Source: CAWDVR01 sp044869805
Lineage (GTDB): Bacteria; Acidobacteriota; Thermoanaerobaculia; Multivoradales; SZUA-115
Length of the DNA: 64,000 nt
Assembly (NCBI GenBank): GCA_044869805.1
Contig: JBIOXV010000149.1
Coordinates: forward strand, 62,001-126,000
Direction of reading: 5' to 3'
The notes below the pieces were generated by a model. The model was not told the DNA's origin and searched no databases. It saw only the letters and a list, made by a program, of their open reading frames with translations. A program made the translations under genes and the position numbers. Below, one piece after another: positions 50,407-58,526 of the stretch (positions are counted from its first letter, which is position 1; each line of letters begins with the position of its first letter).

Positions 50407-51615
50407 TCAGAAGCTGGTCGCCAGGCTCAGGATCGCGAACTCGGTCTCGAAGTCCGGCACCGGCCGCCCGGGGATCAGTCCCCCCTCGTCGGTCCTGAAC
50501 CCGTGGACCCAGTGGTACTCGGCCTTGAGCACCAGGTCGGAGCGGAAGCGGTAGGACACCGCGAGCGCCCGGTCGCGGTCCGGGGCCTCGTCGGTCGCGG
50601 GCAGCTTGACGTCGAGGAAGTCGTACTCGCCGTGCACCACCCAGCGGTCGGTCACCTCGACGCCGACGTAGCCGTAGCCTCCCCAGACGTCGGCGGCGGA
50701 ACCGCCGCTAACGAGCTGGGCGGTGTCGCGTTTGATCTCGATCTGCGCCACCACGGGGCCGAAGTGCCCGTCGAGCGACAGGTGCGAGAGTTGGCGGTGG
50801 GCGCGCACCGTCGCCGGGCCGATGCTGGTCTCGGTGTCGAACTGGAAGCCGCCGAGCCCGAGCCTCAAGCCCTCGATCGGGGTCGTCAGCCAGAGCTCCA
50901 GACCCAGCGAGTCGTCGGCCTTGATCTTGCGCAGCGCGGCGTCGAAAGTCTCCCAGTTGCCGTAGTGGACGTCGCCCTCGAGCAGCCAGCCGCCGCCGAG
51001 GTCGAAGTGGTGGAAGAGGAGCACGCCGTCGATGGTTTCGGTGGCGAAGGAGGTTTCCTCGTACATCGGCCGGGCCGGCCGGTACAACGGCAGGATGGTG
51101 CCGACGTCCCGCACTTCGTTGTAGATGCCGAAGGGGATCGGCAGCCGGCCGACCTTGACCGCGCTGTCGCCGAAGCGGCGCTCGTAGAGGATCCAGTCGA
51201 GCTCGACGTCGTCGTGCACCGACTGCACCGGGCTCAGGCCGAGGCGCTCGTGGCTGAGCTGCACCGCGAAGGTGTCGCGCTCCGTCATGTTGACCCGCAT
51301 CTGCACCGCCGCCGTGCGGTAGTCGGCGGTGCCGTCCTCGGGGATGCCGACGATCTGGTTGCCGTCGGAGAAGGCGTAGGCCTGGCTCAGGAAGCCGTGG
51401 ACGACCAGCTTCGAAGCGAAGGAGCCGCCGCTCTCCCCCTCCTCGTCGTCCTCGACCGGCGCCTCGGGAGCGGGGGCGCTCGGCGGTTCCGGCGCGGCCT
51501 GCGCCCAGGCGCCGGGAGCGCCTGCCAGGAGCACCGAGAGGACAGGCAGCAGAGGCGCCAGCGATGCAGAGCCGCCACTCCCAGCCCACCTCGACCCGAG
51601 CCGTGATCGGCGCAT
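50407..51615 (-). CDS. Outer-membrane porin-like beta-barrel protein
   Basis: 402 aa with a signal peptide (LLPVLSVLLAGAPGAWA), an acidic/Pro-rich linker (SAPAPEAPVEDDEEGESGG) and a domain of alternating amphipathic strands ending in Phe (EFAILSLATSF), the C-terminal signature of outer-membrane barrels. Internal motifs (SKLVVHGFLSQAYAFS, VKVGRLPIPFGIYNEVRDVG) resemble the phosphate-selective porin/DcaP-like superfamily. GGAGG lies 5 nt before ATG 51615. A TATAAT promoter lies upstream. The substrate cannot be read from the sequence. Confidence 0.8.
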   Translation of the reverse strand: MRRSRLGSRWAGSGGSASLAPLLPVLSVLLAGAPGAWAQAAPEPPSAPAPEAPVEDDEEGESGGSFASKLVVHGFLSQAYAFSDGNQIVGIPEDGTADYRTAAVQMRVNMTERDTFAVQLSHERLGLSPVQSVHDDVELDWILYERRFGDSAVKVGRLPIPFGIYNEVRDVGTILPLYRPARPMYEETSFATETIDGVLLFHHFDLGGGWLLEGDVHYGNWETFDAALRKIKADDSLGLELWLTTPIEGLRLGLGGFQFDTETSIGPATVRAHRQLSHLSLDGHFGPVVAQIEIKRDTAQLVSGGSAADVWGGYGYVGVEVTDRWVVHGEYDFLDVKLPATDEAPDRDRALAVSYRFRSDLVLKAEYHWVHGFRTDEGGLIPGRPVPDFETEFAILSLATSF

Positions 51616-51647
51616 GAGGCCCTCCGCGCTTCCGAGTAGTTATCAAG

Positions 51648-51675
51648 ATTATAGTCGTCTCGTTCGCGAAGACAA
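51648..51675 (-). promoter_or_regulatory. Sigma-70 promoter of the outer-membrane barrel gene
   Basis: On the minus strand: TTGTCT (51670-51675), a 16-bp spacer and TATAAT (51648-51653). The -10 lies in an imperfect dyad at 51638-51655 (AGTTATC ... GATTATAGT). Transcription would start near 51641, about 26 nt before ATG 51615. This is the most AT-rich patch of the divergent gap. Confidence 0.65.
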
Positions 51676-51719
51676 GTCTCTGCGCGGTCACGGGTCTGGC
51701 CAGCCAGGCTCGTGCCAGA

Positions 51720-52781
51720 ATGGGCCGGTTCCCGGGACTGCCCTTGACCTCGCTCCGCTCCTTCCTCCTCGCCCTGCCCAAGGTCGAGCTGCACGTGCAC
51801 CTCGAGGGCTCGATGCCGCCCGCCACTCTGCTGCGCCTGGCGAAGAGGCACGGCGTCGAGCTGCCGGCGGAGGACGAGGCGGGGCTCGCCCGCTGGTTCC
51901 AGTTCCGCGACTTCCCGCACTTCGTCGAGGTCTACCTGACGCTGTCGCGCTGCCTGCGCGACCCCGAGGACTTCCACGACCTCGCCCTGGGCTTCCTGGC
52001 CGAGCAGGCGCGGCAGAACGTGGTGTGGAGCGAGGTCCACTTCACGATCTCGACCCACCAGGCCCACGGCGGCGACGGCGAGGCGATCCGCCAGGCGCTG
52101 CGCGAGGCCGCGGCCGAGGGCGAGAAGCGGTACGGCGTCGCCTGCGGCTGGATCCCGGACATCGTGCGCAACGCACCGGCCGAACGGGCGGATTGGACGG
52201 TCGAGTGGGCGCTGGCCGACGGCCGCCTGCCGGCGGCGTCCAGCGGCACGGTGGTGGCGCTGGGGCTTGCGGGCATGGAGGCCGGCTTCCCGCCCGAGCC
52301 CTTCGCGCCGCACTTCGAAGCGGCGCGCAAGGGCGGCCTCCACACCGTGGCCCACGCCGGAGAGCACGGCCCGGCCGCCTCGGTACGGGCGGCGGTCGAG
52401 GTGCTGGGAGCGGAGCGCATCGGCCACGGAGTGGCCGCGGCCGGCGATCCCGACCTCACCGCCGAGCTGGCGCGCCGCGGCGTTCCGCTCGAGGTCTGCC
52501 CGAGCTCCAACGTCTGCCTGGGGGTGGCGCGGGAGCTGGCGGCCCACCCCTTCGACCGCCTGCGCCGTGCCGGCGTGGCGCTGTCCGTCAACTCCGACGA
52601 CGCGCCGCTCTTCGGCACCACTCTCACCGACGAGTACCTGCGTGTGGCCGAGGCGTTCGGCTACGGGCCGGCCGACCTGGTGGAGCTGGTGCTCGCCGGC
52701 GTCGAGCACTCCTTCTTGCCGGCGGCCGAGAAAGCAGCGCTGGCGGCGAGGGTGCGGGCGGTGGCGGCGGCTCCCGGCTAG
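51720..52781 (+). CDS. add: Adenosine deaminase family protein
   Basis: 353 aa. Metal-dependent deaminase of purine nucleosides (TIM barrel). Motifs in order: KVELHVHLEGS (zinc His pair), VVALGLAGMEAG, HTVAHAGEHG (His/Glu catalytic), RIGHGVAA, CPSSNV and SVNSDDAPLFGTTLTDEY (Asp pair). This is the usual set for adenosine deaminase; adenine or other purine specificity cannot be excluded. ATG 51720 has no obvious ribosome site. It converges with the PQQ-propeller gene, overlapping by 4 bp. Confidence 0.93.
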   Translation: MGRFPGLPLTSLRSFLLALPKVELHVHLEGSMPPATLLRLAKRHGVELPAEDEAGLARWFQFRDFPHFVEVYLTLSRCLRDPEDFHDLALGFLAEQARQNVVWSEVHFTISTHQAHGGDGEAIRQALREAAAEGEKRYGVACGWIPDIVRNAPAERADWTVEWALADGRLPAASSGTVVALGLAGMEAGFPPEPFAPHFEAARKGGLHTVAHAGEHGPAASVRAAVEVLGAERIGHGVAAAGDPDLTAELARRGVPLEVCPSSNVCLGVARELAAHPFDRLRRAGVALSVNSDDAPLFGTTLTDEYLRVAEAFGYGPADLVELVLAGVEHSFLPAAEKAALAARVRAVAAAPG

Positions 52782-54511
52782 CCGCCCGCGAGCGTGAGCC
52801 GGAAGGCGGCCATCTCCTGGTCGTTGCGCACCAGCAGGCGGTCGCCGACCAGCACCGGGTGGTTCCAGGTCTTGCCTTCGATGGCCGGGAACCGCGCGAC
52901 CTCCGTGTACTGGTCAGGGGTCGCCTTGACCAGCGCCAGCTCGCCGTGCTCCGACAGCACCAGCAGCAGATCCTGGTCCGCCAGCAGCACGAGCTGGCCC
53001 TCGCCGTAGCGCCCGCCCTTCCACTTGCGCTGGCCGTCCGTGAGGTCGATCGCCGCCAGGATGCTGCCGTCGAAGCCGTAGGCATGGCCCTCGTGCACGA
53101 CGAAGTCGTTGAAGTAGGGCTTCAGCCCCCTCGATGTCCAGCGCTCGTCGGTAGTCCATCCGCCGGGTCCTAGCGTGACTGCGAGGCGGCGCAGGCCGAC
53201 CCCGCCCGTGCTGGCGAGGCCGCTGATCAGGAGGTCGCCGTTCTCGGCCAGGGCCGGCTGCACGATCGCACCGCCTTCCCACGTGTACTCCCACAGCAGT
53301 GTGCCGTCGGACGGCTGGACGCTGATCGTGCCCGGCGGGCTGAGCAGTACGACCTGGGGGACTCCGCCGATCGTCACCAGATGGGGCGAGCTGTAGCTTC
53401 CGCCGCGCGACGGGCCGGTCCAACGCGGCTTGCCGGTAGCGATGTCGTAGGCGGCCAGCGTGCCGGAGGCGGCGACGATGACGACGTCGTCGACCACCAG
53501 CGGCGAGCTCGAGAAGCCCCAGTCCGGAACCTTCCTGCCGGTGTCGGACGCCACGTTCCGCGACCACGCGAGGTTGCCATCGCCGGCGTCGAGCGCGTTC
53601 AGGATCCCGGTCGCACCGAAGCTGTACACGCGACCGTTGCTCAAGGCCGGCGTGCCGCGTGGGCCGGCGCCGGCATTCGACTCCCAGAACCGGGCCGCGT
53701 CGCGGTGCGTCCACACCGGCTCGCCGGTGGCCGCGTCGTAGCAGGTGACGACCTCGTGCTCACCGCGCTGCTCTTGGGTATAGAGGAGGTTGCCGCGGAC
53801 CGCGAAGGACGACCAGCCGGGCCCGATCGGCCGGCGCCAGAGCTCGACGGGCGGCGACGAAGACCAGTCGGTCTCGATGCGCACGCCGGGGACGACGCTG
53901 TCGCGGTGGGGCCCGCGAAAGCCGGGCCAGTCGGCTCTCGTCTCCACCGCGCCCGCGGCCGCGGGGCGCGCCCCCGTCTCGTCGCCGGCCTGGGCCAGCA
54001 GCCGTTGCTCGGGGGTCGGAGTCCACCGCCAGGCGAGCTGCGCGCCGCCGGCGTAGATGCCGCCGGTGCGCAGCAGGGTCCAGGCGCCGCAGGCCAGCAG
54101 GATGGCGACGAACATCACCGCCCACCGAGGCCCGGCGGAGAGGCGGCGGCCGGCGGCCGCCCCGGCGACCAGCGCCAGGCTCAGGCCCGGGATGACGTAG
54201 AAGGTGAACATCATCCCCATCATCCCGTTCTGGATCGACTTGTCGAGGAAGGGCCGCGTCGCGATCACCGCGACCACCATCAGCACGAGGACGCCGATGC
54301 GCTCGGACCAGGGGGCCCGGCTGAAGAACAGCCACCAGACGACGACCGCCAGCCCGCCGCCGACTCCGCCGAGAAACGAGATCAGCTGGCCTTCGGGCGT
54401 GACGAGGGGGAGCACCAGCCACAGCAGCCACTGCACGGTCACGATGGCCACGCCGGGCCACAGCCGGAGCGGCTTGCGGAGTGTCGGTTCGAGGGTCCGA
54501 GCGGGGGTCAT
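52778..54511 (-). CDS. Membrane-anchored PQQ-type beta-propeller protein
   Basis: 577 aa. Four to five N-terminal membrane helices (about 20-160) carry an eight-bladed PQQ-like (pyrroloquinoline-quinone repeat, BamB-like) propeller from about 190, opening WPGFRGPHRDSVVPGVRIETDW. Blades contain the W-docking motifs (TCYDAATGEPVWTH, LNALDAGDGNLAWSR, AAYDIATGKPRWTG). Such proteins are common in Planctomycetes and Acidobacteria and usually lack the cofactor; I see no dehydrogenase residues. AAGGAG lies 7 nt before ATG 54511. Function unknown. Confidence 0.85.
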   Translation of the reverse strand: MTPARTLEPTLRKPLRLWPGVAIVTVQWLLWLVLPLVTPEGQLISFLGGVGGGLAVVVWWLFFSRAPWSERIGVLVLMVVAVIATRPFLDKSIQNGMMGMMFTFYVIPGLSLALVAGAAAGRRLSAGPRWAVMFVAILLACGAWTLLRTGGIYAGGAQLAWRWTPTPEQRLLAQAGDETGARPAAAGAVETRADWPGFRGPHRDSVVPGVRIETDWSSSPPVELWRRPIGPGWSSFAVRGNLLYTQEQRGEHEVVTCYDAATGEPVWTHRDAARFWESNAGAGPRGTPALSNGRVYSFGATGILNALDAGDGNLAWSRNVASDTGRKVPDWGFSSSPLVVDDVVIVAASGTLAAYDIATGKPRWTGPSRGGSYSSPHLVTIGGVPQVVLLSPPGTISVQPSDGTLLWEYTWEGGAIVQPALAENGDLLISGLASTGGVGLRRLAVTLGPGGWTTDERWTSRGLKPYFNDFVVHEGHAYGFDGSILAAIDLTDGQRKWKGGRYGEGQLVLLADQDLLLVLSEHGELALVKATPDQYTEVARFPAIEGKTWNHPVLVGDRLLVRNDQEMAAFRLTLAGG

Positions 54512-54583
54512 ATCAGGTCTCCTTGGGTCGCGCCGGCCGCGCGCAGCCCCGGCGCTCTTCCAACGTCGGCGACGATAGCGATA

Positions 54584-55789
54584 TTACGGGCGCCCGCGTA
54601 GGAATGTTCCCGGCCTCGCCTCGACCACGTCCGCCGCAGTCGATGCCGCTGCTTCGGGTCGAGCTTTCTTGCCGCCGTGGCTCGCGGCGCCGTCCAGCTC
54701 CTCCAGCGCCACGGCCCAGGCGCCGATCGCGATCGCCCGGCTGGTGCCGAGCCGCGAGAGGCCGACGCCGAGCTTCTTGCCAGCGTCGTAGGGCACCGAG
54801 CGCACGCTGCCGGGAACCGGCACGGGCCGCGCTGCTCCGGCGAGGAAGGCGGTGAGCTCGGCCAGGTCTTCGAGGTCGAAGACCGCGGCCCGCAGCCGGC
54901 GCTGCGGCCGGCCATCTGCGCCCACGAGCGAGCCGCGGAGCTCCGCGAGCAACGCGGGGAAGAAGAGCGGCGCCGCGGCGGAGAGGCCGCCGCCGATCAC
55001 GGCCAGCCCATCGAACAGTGAGACCGCGCCGGCGAGGGCGTCGCCCGCCACCTCGCCAAGCTGGCGAAACGCTTCGCGGGCCGCGCTAGGGTCGCCGGGC
55101 CGCCCACCGCCGGCGATCGCCGCGATCTCGCGCGGCTCGGGGGCTGCGTCGAGCGGCACGCCGGCTGCCGCGGCGTAGACGCGCCGCACTCCGCTGCCGC
55201 TCACCGTCGCCTCGGCGCAGCGTCCCGGCTCGAGCTTGTGGCGCAGCAGCGCAATCTCGCCCGCGGCGCCGTTGTCGCCCGCCAGCAGGCGGCCACCGTG
55301 GACGATGCCACCGCCGAAGCCGGTGCCCAGGGTCACGCCGACCAGGTTGCGGTAGCGCTTCGGGTTGCCCGCGGCCGCGAGCCGCTCGTTGACCCAGGGC
55401 AGCAGCCCGGCTTTCGCCTCGCCCAGGGCGAAGAGGTCGCCGTCGTTGCGCAGGAAGGCCGGCAGGCCGAAGGCGTCCTCGAGCATCGGGCCGAGCGCCA
55501 CGCCGCCACGGAACGCGGGGAGGTTGGGGAGGTCGCCGACGATGCCGGCGGCGTAGTCCGCCGGCCCGGGGAAGGCCAGCGAGACCGCTACCGCCGCCCG
55601 GCCGGTGCGCTCGTGGGCCTCGCGGAGCCCTTCACGGATCTGCGCCAGGCAGGCGTCGAGGTCACCGGCGGCGGTCGGCACCGACCACGGCTCGACCATC
55701 TCGACCCCGCCCCGCACCGCCGAGAAGACGAGCTTGGTGCCCCCGGCGTCGAGGGTGAGGACGGTGCGCGGGTCGTTCTCGATTGGCAT
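54584..55789 (-). CDS. ROK-like sugar kinase (divergent)
   Basis: About 401 aa of the actin-like ATPase fold. The N-terminal phosphate-1 motif is LTLDAGGTKLVFSAV; the middle has LRNDGDLFALGEA and GVTLGTGFGGGIVHGG, as in ROK glucokinases or N-acetylhexosamine kinases. The zinc-binding CxCGxxGCxE motif is missing, and only CAEATVSGSG remains at that site, so substrate choice may differ. An extra C-terminal segment (GVGLSRLGTSRAIAIGAWAVALEELDG) is rare in short ROKs. ATG 55789 follows AGGGTGG; an in-frame upstream start is not needed. Confidence 0.75.
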   Translation of the reverse strand: MPIENDPRTVLTLDAGGTKLVFSAVRGGVEMVEPWSVPTAAGDLDACLAQIREGLREAHERTGRAAVAVSLAFPGPADYAAGIVGDLPNLPAFRGGVALGPMLEDAFGLPAFLRNDGDLFALGEAKAGLLPWVNERLAAAGNPKRYRNLVGVTLGTGFGGGIVHGGRLLAGDNGAAGEIALLRHKLEPGRCAEATVSGSGVRRVYAAAAGVPLDAAPEPREIAAIAGGGRPGDPSAAREAFRQLGEVAGDALAGAVSLFDGLAVIGGGLSAAAPLFFPALLAELRGSLVGADGRPQRRLRAAVFDLEDLAELTAFLAGAARPVPVPGSVRSVPYDAGKKLGVGLSRLGTSRAIAIGAWAVALEELDGAASHGGKKARPEAAASTAADVVEARPGTFLRGRP

Positions 55790-55944
55790 CGGCCACCCTG
55801 CCCGAAGGTTCGGCGGTACGGTGACCGAGGCCCGGGCCGAAGTCAACGCCACCGCGCCTGCGATCGGCAGGGACGAGCTGTGGAAAGCAGAACCCGTTAA
55901 GATGCGCGCGATCGGCCAGTAGGACGCCGGATTCCGAAAGGTGG

Positions 55945-57075
55945 ATGTGCGTGGGCGAGCGAGGTCGGAACGACGGCATTCCCGGGGCGTCTTTTAGCCG
56001 GTGGGCGGTGGCCGCTACGGTCGCCGTGTTGGTGCTGGCCGCCCCTCCCCTCCATGGCCAGACCGGGCTGCTGGGCCCGTTCCGCATCCGGGACATGACG
56101 CCGTTCAACATCCTGCGGCTCGACCTGCGCCCGGCCTGGGCGGCGAGGCCCGAGGAGGGGACCTGGGCCATCGAGGCCACCGCGACCCAGTCCAACACCT
56201 TCGTGATGAGCGACAACGTGCGCGACTACCTGGAGGCGCGCGCCGAGAGCCGGCCGCTCGACCAGGCGGACGTCGAGACCCTCTTCGCGCTCGCGGAGGA
56301 CGTCTACTTCGTCGACGGCGAGTTCGGCGTGCTCGACCTCACCGTGCACTACGCGTTCTCGGAGGACTGGGCGCTCTACTTCACGCTCCCGCTCTACTAC
56401 CTCCAGGGCGGGTCCTCTGACGGCTGGATCGAGAGCGTGCACGACGCCCTGGGCTTCAGCAACGCGAACCGGGATCTGGTGGCCCGCGACAGCTTCCAGC
56501 TCGTCACCTCGCTCGAGGGCATCGAGCTCCAGCTCCTCGATACGCCCTTCGAGAGCGGCCTCGGAGATCCCGTGGTCGGCTTCCGCCGCTCCTGGCAGGA
56601 GGTGTGGTCGGGCTGGGACCTGGTGCTCGAGGGCGCGGCCAAGATCGCGGCGCAGAGCGAGCGACGGTTCCGCTCGACTGGGAGCAACGACTACGGCGTC
56701 CAGGCCGCCTTCCAGCACAAGGCCGACCACCACGGCTTCTACCTCTCCGGGAGCTGGATCTACATGGGAGGGCGGGTGCTCGGCGTCGACATCGGGGAGC
56801 GCGTGATCCCGGCCGTGATGGCCGCCTACGAGCGCTCGATCGGCCGCCGCAGCTCCTTCGTCCTGCAGTTGAACGCCGCCCGCAGCGCCATTCGCCACAC
56901 GGCGATCTCGGACATCGAGGACGACAAGATCCAGGCGACGCTCGGGGTACGCAGCCGCCGGGGCAACCTCCTCTACGGGCTCGCCCTGACCGAGAACCTG
57001 GTCAACTTCGAGAACACCCCGGACGTCGGCGTCTCGCTCACCCTGGGCTGGCTCTCCCGCGTGCCGGACCGCTGA
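55945..57075 (+). CDS. DUF3187 family outer-membrane-type protein
   Basis: 376 aa with a signal peptide (AATVAVLVLAAPPLHGQTG). The block GPFRIRDMTPFNILRLDLRPAWA opening the mature protein and the alternating strands thereafter (YAFSEDWALYFTLPLYYLQGG, DYGVQAAFQHKADHHGFYLSGSW) match DUF3187, a predicted beta-barrel family of unknown role. It ends LTLGWLSRVPDR rather than in an aromatic residue. ATG 55945 follows AAGGTGG closely. It converges with the DUF1326 gene after a 15-bp gap. Confidence 0.8.
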   Translation: MCVGERGRNDGIPGASFSRWAVAATVAVLVLAAPPLHGQTGLLGPFRIRDMTPFNILRLDLRPAWAARPEEGTWAIEATATQSNTFVMSDNVRDYLEARAESRPLDQADVETLFALAEDVYFVDGEFGVLDLTVHYAFSEDWALYFTLPLYYLQGGSSDGWIESVHDALGFSNANRDLVARDSFQLVTSLEGIELQLLDTPFESGLGDPVVGFRRSWQEVWSGWDLVLEGAAKIAAQSERRFRSTGSNDYGVQAAFQHKADHHGFYLSGSWIYMGGRVLGVDIGERVIPAVMAAYERSIGRRSSFVLQLNAARSAIRHTAISDIEDDKIQATLGVRSRRGNLLYGLALTENLVNFENTPDVGVSLTLGWLSRVPDR

Positions 57076-57090
57076 GAGCCAGCGAGTCAG

Positions 57091-57807
57091 CTAGTTGGCG
57101 ACGTCTTTGGAGCTGATGTCGAGGGTGATCATGAAGCCGTTCGACCCCTTGAACTCGAAAGCCTTGGGCCCGGTCCGATACGCCTCGACCTCGTTGGGCA
57201 TCAGCACGAAGCCCTGGTTGCGCGGCGCGCCGAAGTAGCGCAGGTTGTGGATCACCACCGGCTGGTCGGTCATCCCCGGGTTCCGGCGCAGCGCGATCTC
57301 CGCCAGCTTGCCGCCGCCGAGGCGGGCCGCGGCGCGGTCCTTGTCGGCTGACCACTCCACCGCGGCGTCGTCCCCGACGTTGAACGACTTCCATTTCACC
57401 GGGTAGACGTGGCCCAGGGCCGTGGCGATGGCCTGCCGCTGCTCGGCGGAGACGGCGGGATCGAAGTGCACGGTCGCCCAGTCGGTTTCGCCGCCGCCGA
57501 AGTCCGCGCCCAGATCGCCGGCGATCCAGAACCGCGCGCCGTCGAGCTTGACCCGACCCGCGTGGCCGCGGTTGACCTTGTAGGCCATGTTGAAGCGGCA
57601 GAAGTGCTCGCTGCCGTGCTCGTGCTCATGGGCGGCGGGCTTGGTGGAGAAGTAGCAAGGGCAGAACATCGGGCAGCTACAGGCCTCGATGATGGTGGCG
57701 TTCATCGCCCAACCGGGGCCGGCGGCGGAGCCGGCCACGGTCCAGGTCACCGCTGCCGCCAGGGCCAGTCCGAGCCCCAGCCAGAGTCGCTTGGTTCGCA
57801 GTTTCAT
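57091..57807 (-). CDS. DUF1326 domain-containing exported protein
   Basis: 238 aa with an N-terminal signal or anchor (LWLGLGLALAAAVTWTVAGSAAG). The DUF1326 hallmark cysteine block follows: EACSCPMFCPCYFS, then an AHEHEHGSEHF His cluster that may bind metal. The rest is beta-rich with family blocks (MAYKVNRGHAGRVKLDGARFWIAGDLG). Function unknown; its Cys/His sites suggest metal or redox binding. ATG 57807 is chosen because GAGGAGG lies 6 nt upstream; GTG 57810 is too close. A promoter-like element shared with 63641-63679 lies upstream. Confidence 0.88.
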   Translation of the reverse strand: MKLRTKRLWLGLGLALAAAVTWTVAGSAAGPGWAMNATIIEACSCPMFCPCYFSTKPAAHEHEHGSEHFCRFNMAYKVNRGHAGRVKLDGARFWIAGDLGADFGGGETDWATVHFDPAVSAEQRQAIATALGHVYPVKWKSFNVGDDAAVEWSADKDRAAARLGGGKLAEIALRRNPGMTDQPVVIHNLRYFGAPRNQGFVLMPNEVEAYRTGPKAFEFKGSNGFMITLDISSKDVAN

Positions 57808-57828
57808 CACATGCCTCCTCGAAGGTTA

Positions 57829-57867
57829 GTCCTGTGAATTACGCGCAGGCGCCGGCCACGAGTGCCA
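57829..57867 (-). promoter_or_regulatory. ECF-type promoter-like element, copy 1
   Basis: The plus-strand consensus GTCCYGTGARTTACGCGCAGG-N10-GAGTGCCA matches 63641-63679 in every fixed position and spacing. Read on the minus strand it is TGGCAC, 17 bp, GCGTAA: a normal -35/-10 geometry with an ECF-like CGTAA -10. The start point would be near 57832, giving a leader of about 25 nt with GAGGAGG before ATG 57807. It lies in the gap that divides this gene from the sigma factor at 57911. Confidence 0.6.
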
Positions 57868-57910
57868 TCGACACGCCGCGCCGGCCGTACCCGGGTATAG
57901 ACTTTCGGCA

Positions 57911-58480
57911 ATGTCCTCGCGACAGGGGTCTCCTGAGGAAGTGACGAGCCTGCTGCGCGCCTGGCGCAGCGGCGACGAGCACGCCGACGCCCAGCTCCTG
58001 GAACGAGTCTACGTCACCCTGCGCAACATCGCGGCGGCGCAGCTTCGCGGCGAGCGCGCGGAGCACACCCTCCAGCCCACCGCCCTGGTCCACGAGGCTT
58101 ATCTCAGGCTCATCGGGCAGCGCGAGGTCGACTGGCGGGACCGCGCCCACTTCTTCGGGCTGGCCTCGGTGACCATGCGCCGCATCCTGGTCGACCATGC
58201 GCGCCGGCGAAAAGCGAAGCGGCGCGACCCGGGGGAGGGACCGGCGCCGCTCTCGGTGGTGACCGAAGGCGAGGAAGCAGTCGACCTGCTGGATCTGGAC
58301 TTCGCCCTCACCCGCTTCGCCGAGCGCTTCCCGCGGCAGGCCAAGGTGGTCGAGATGCGCTACTTCTCGGGCCTCGAGTTCGAGGAGGTGGCGCTCGCCC
58401 TCGACCTCTCCCCGCGCAGCGTCAAGCGCGACTGGACCTTCGCCCGCGCCTGGCTGCGCGACGCCCTGAGCGCGCCGTGA
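57911..58480 (+). CDS. ECF-type RNA polymerase sigma factor (TIGR02999-like)
   Basis: 189 aa with PTALVHEAYLRLIG ... RDRAHFFGLASVTMRRILVDHARRRKAKRR in region 2 and QAKVVEMRYFSGLEFEEVALALDLSPRSVKRDW in region 4, the third member of this family in the window. The following gene, 46 bp downstream on the same strand, is a Ser/Thr kinase fused to a hydrolase. No anti-sigma gene is nearby. It is divergent from the DUF1326 gene, whose promoter-like element could be its own target (inference). ATG 57911 lacks a clear ribosome site. Confidence 0.92.
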   Translation: MSSRQGSPEEVTSLLRAWRSGDEHADAQLLERVYVTLRNIAAAQLRGERAEHTLQPTALVHEAYLRLIGQREVDWRDRAHFFGLASVTMRRILVDHARRRKAKRRDPGEGPAPLSVVTEGEEAVDLLDLDFALTRFAERFPRQAKVVEMRYFSGLEFEEVALALDLSPRSVKRDWTFARAWLRDALSAP

Positions 58481-58526
58481 TGAGCGAGGGGCGCCCCCCG
58501 AGGCTCGCCGCACCGGGGGCAGGCTC

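Noticed and set aside
57829..57867. TGGCAC read as a sigma-54 -24 box
   Set aside because: The GC expected at -12 is not at the right spacing in either copy; the 17-bp distance to GCGTAA fits a -35/-10 promoter better.
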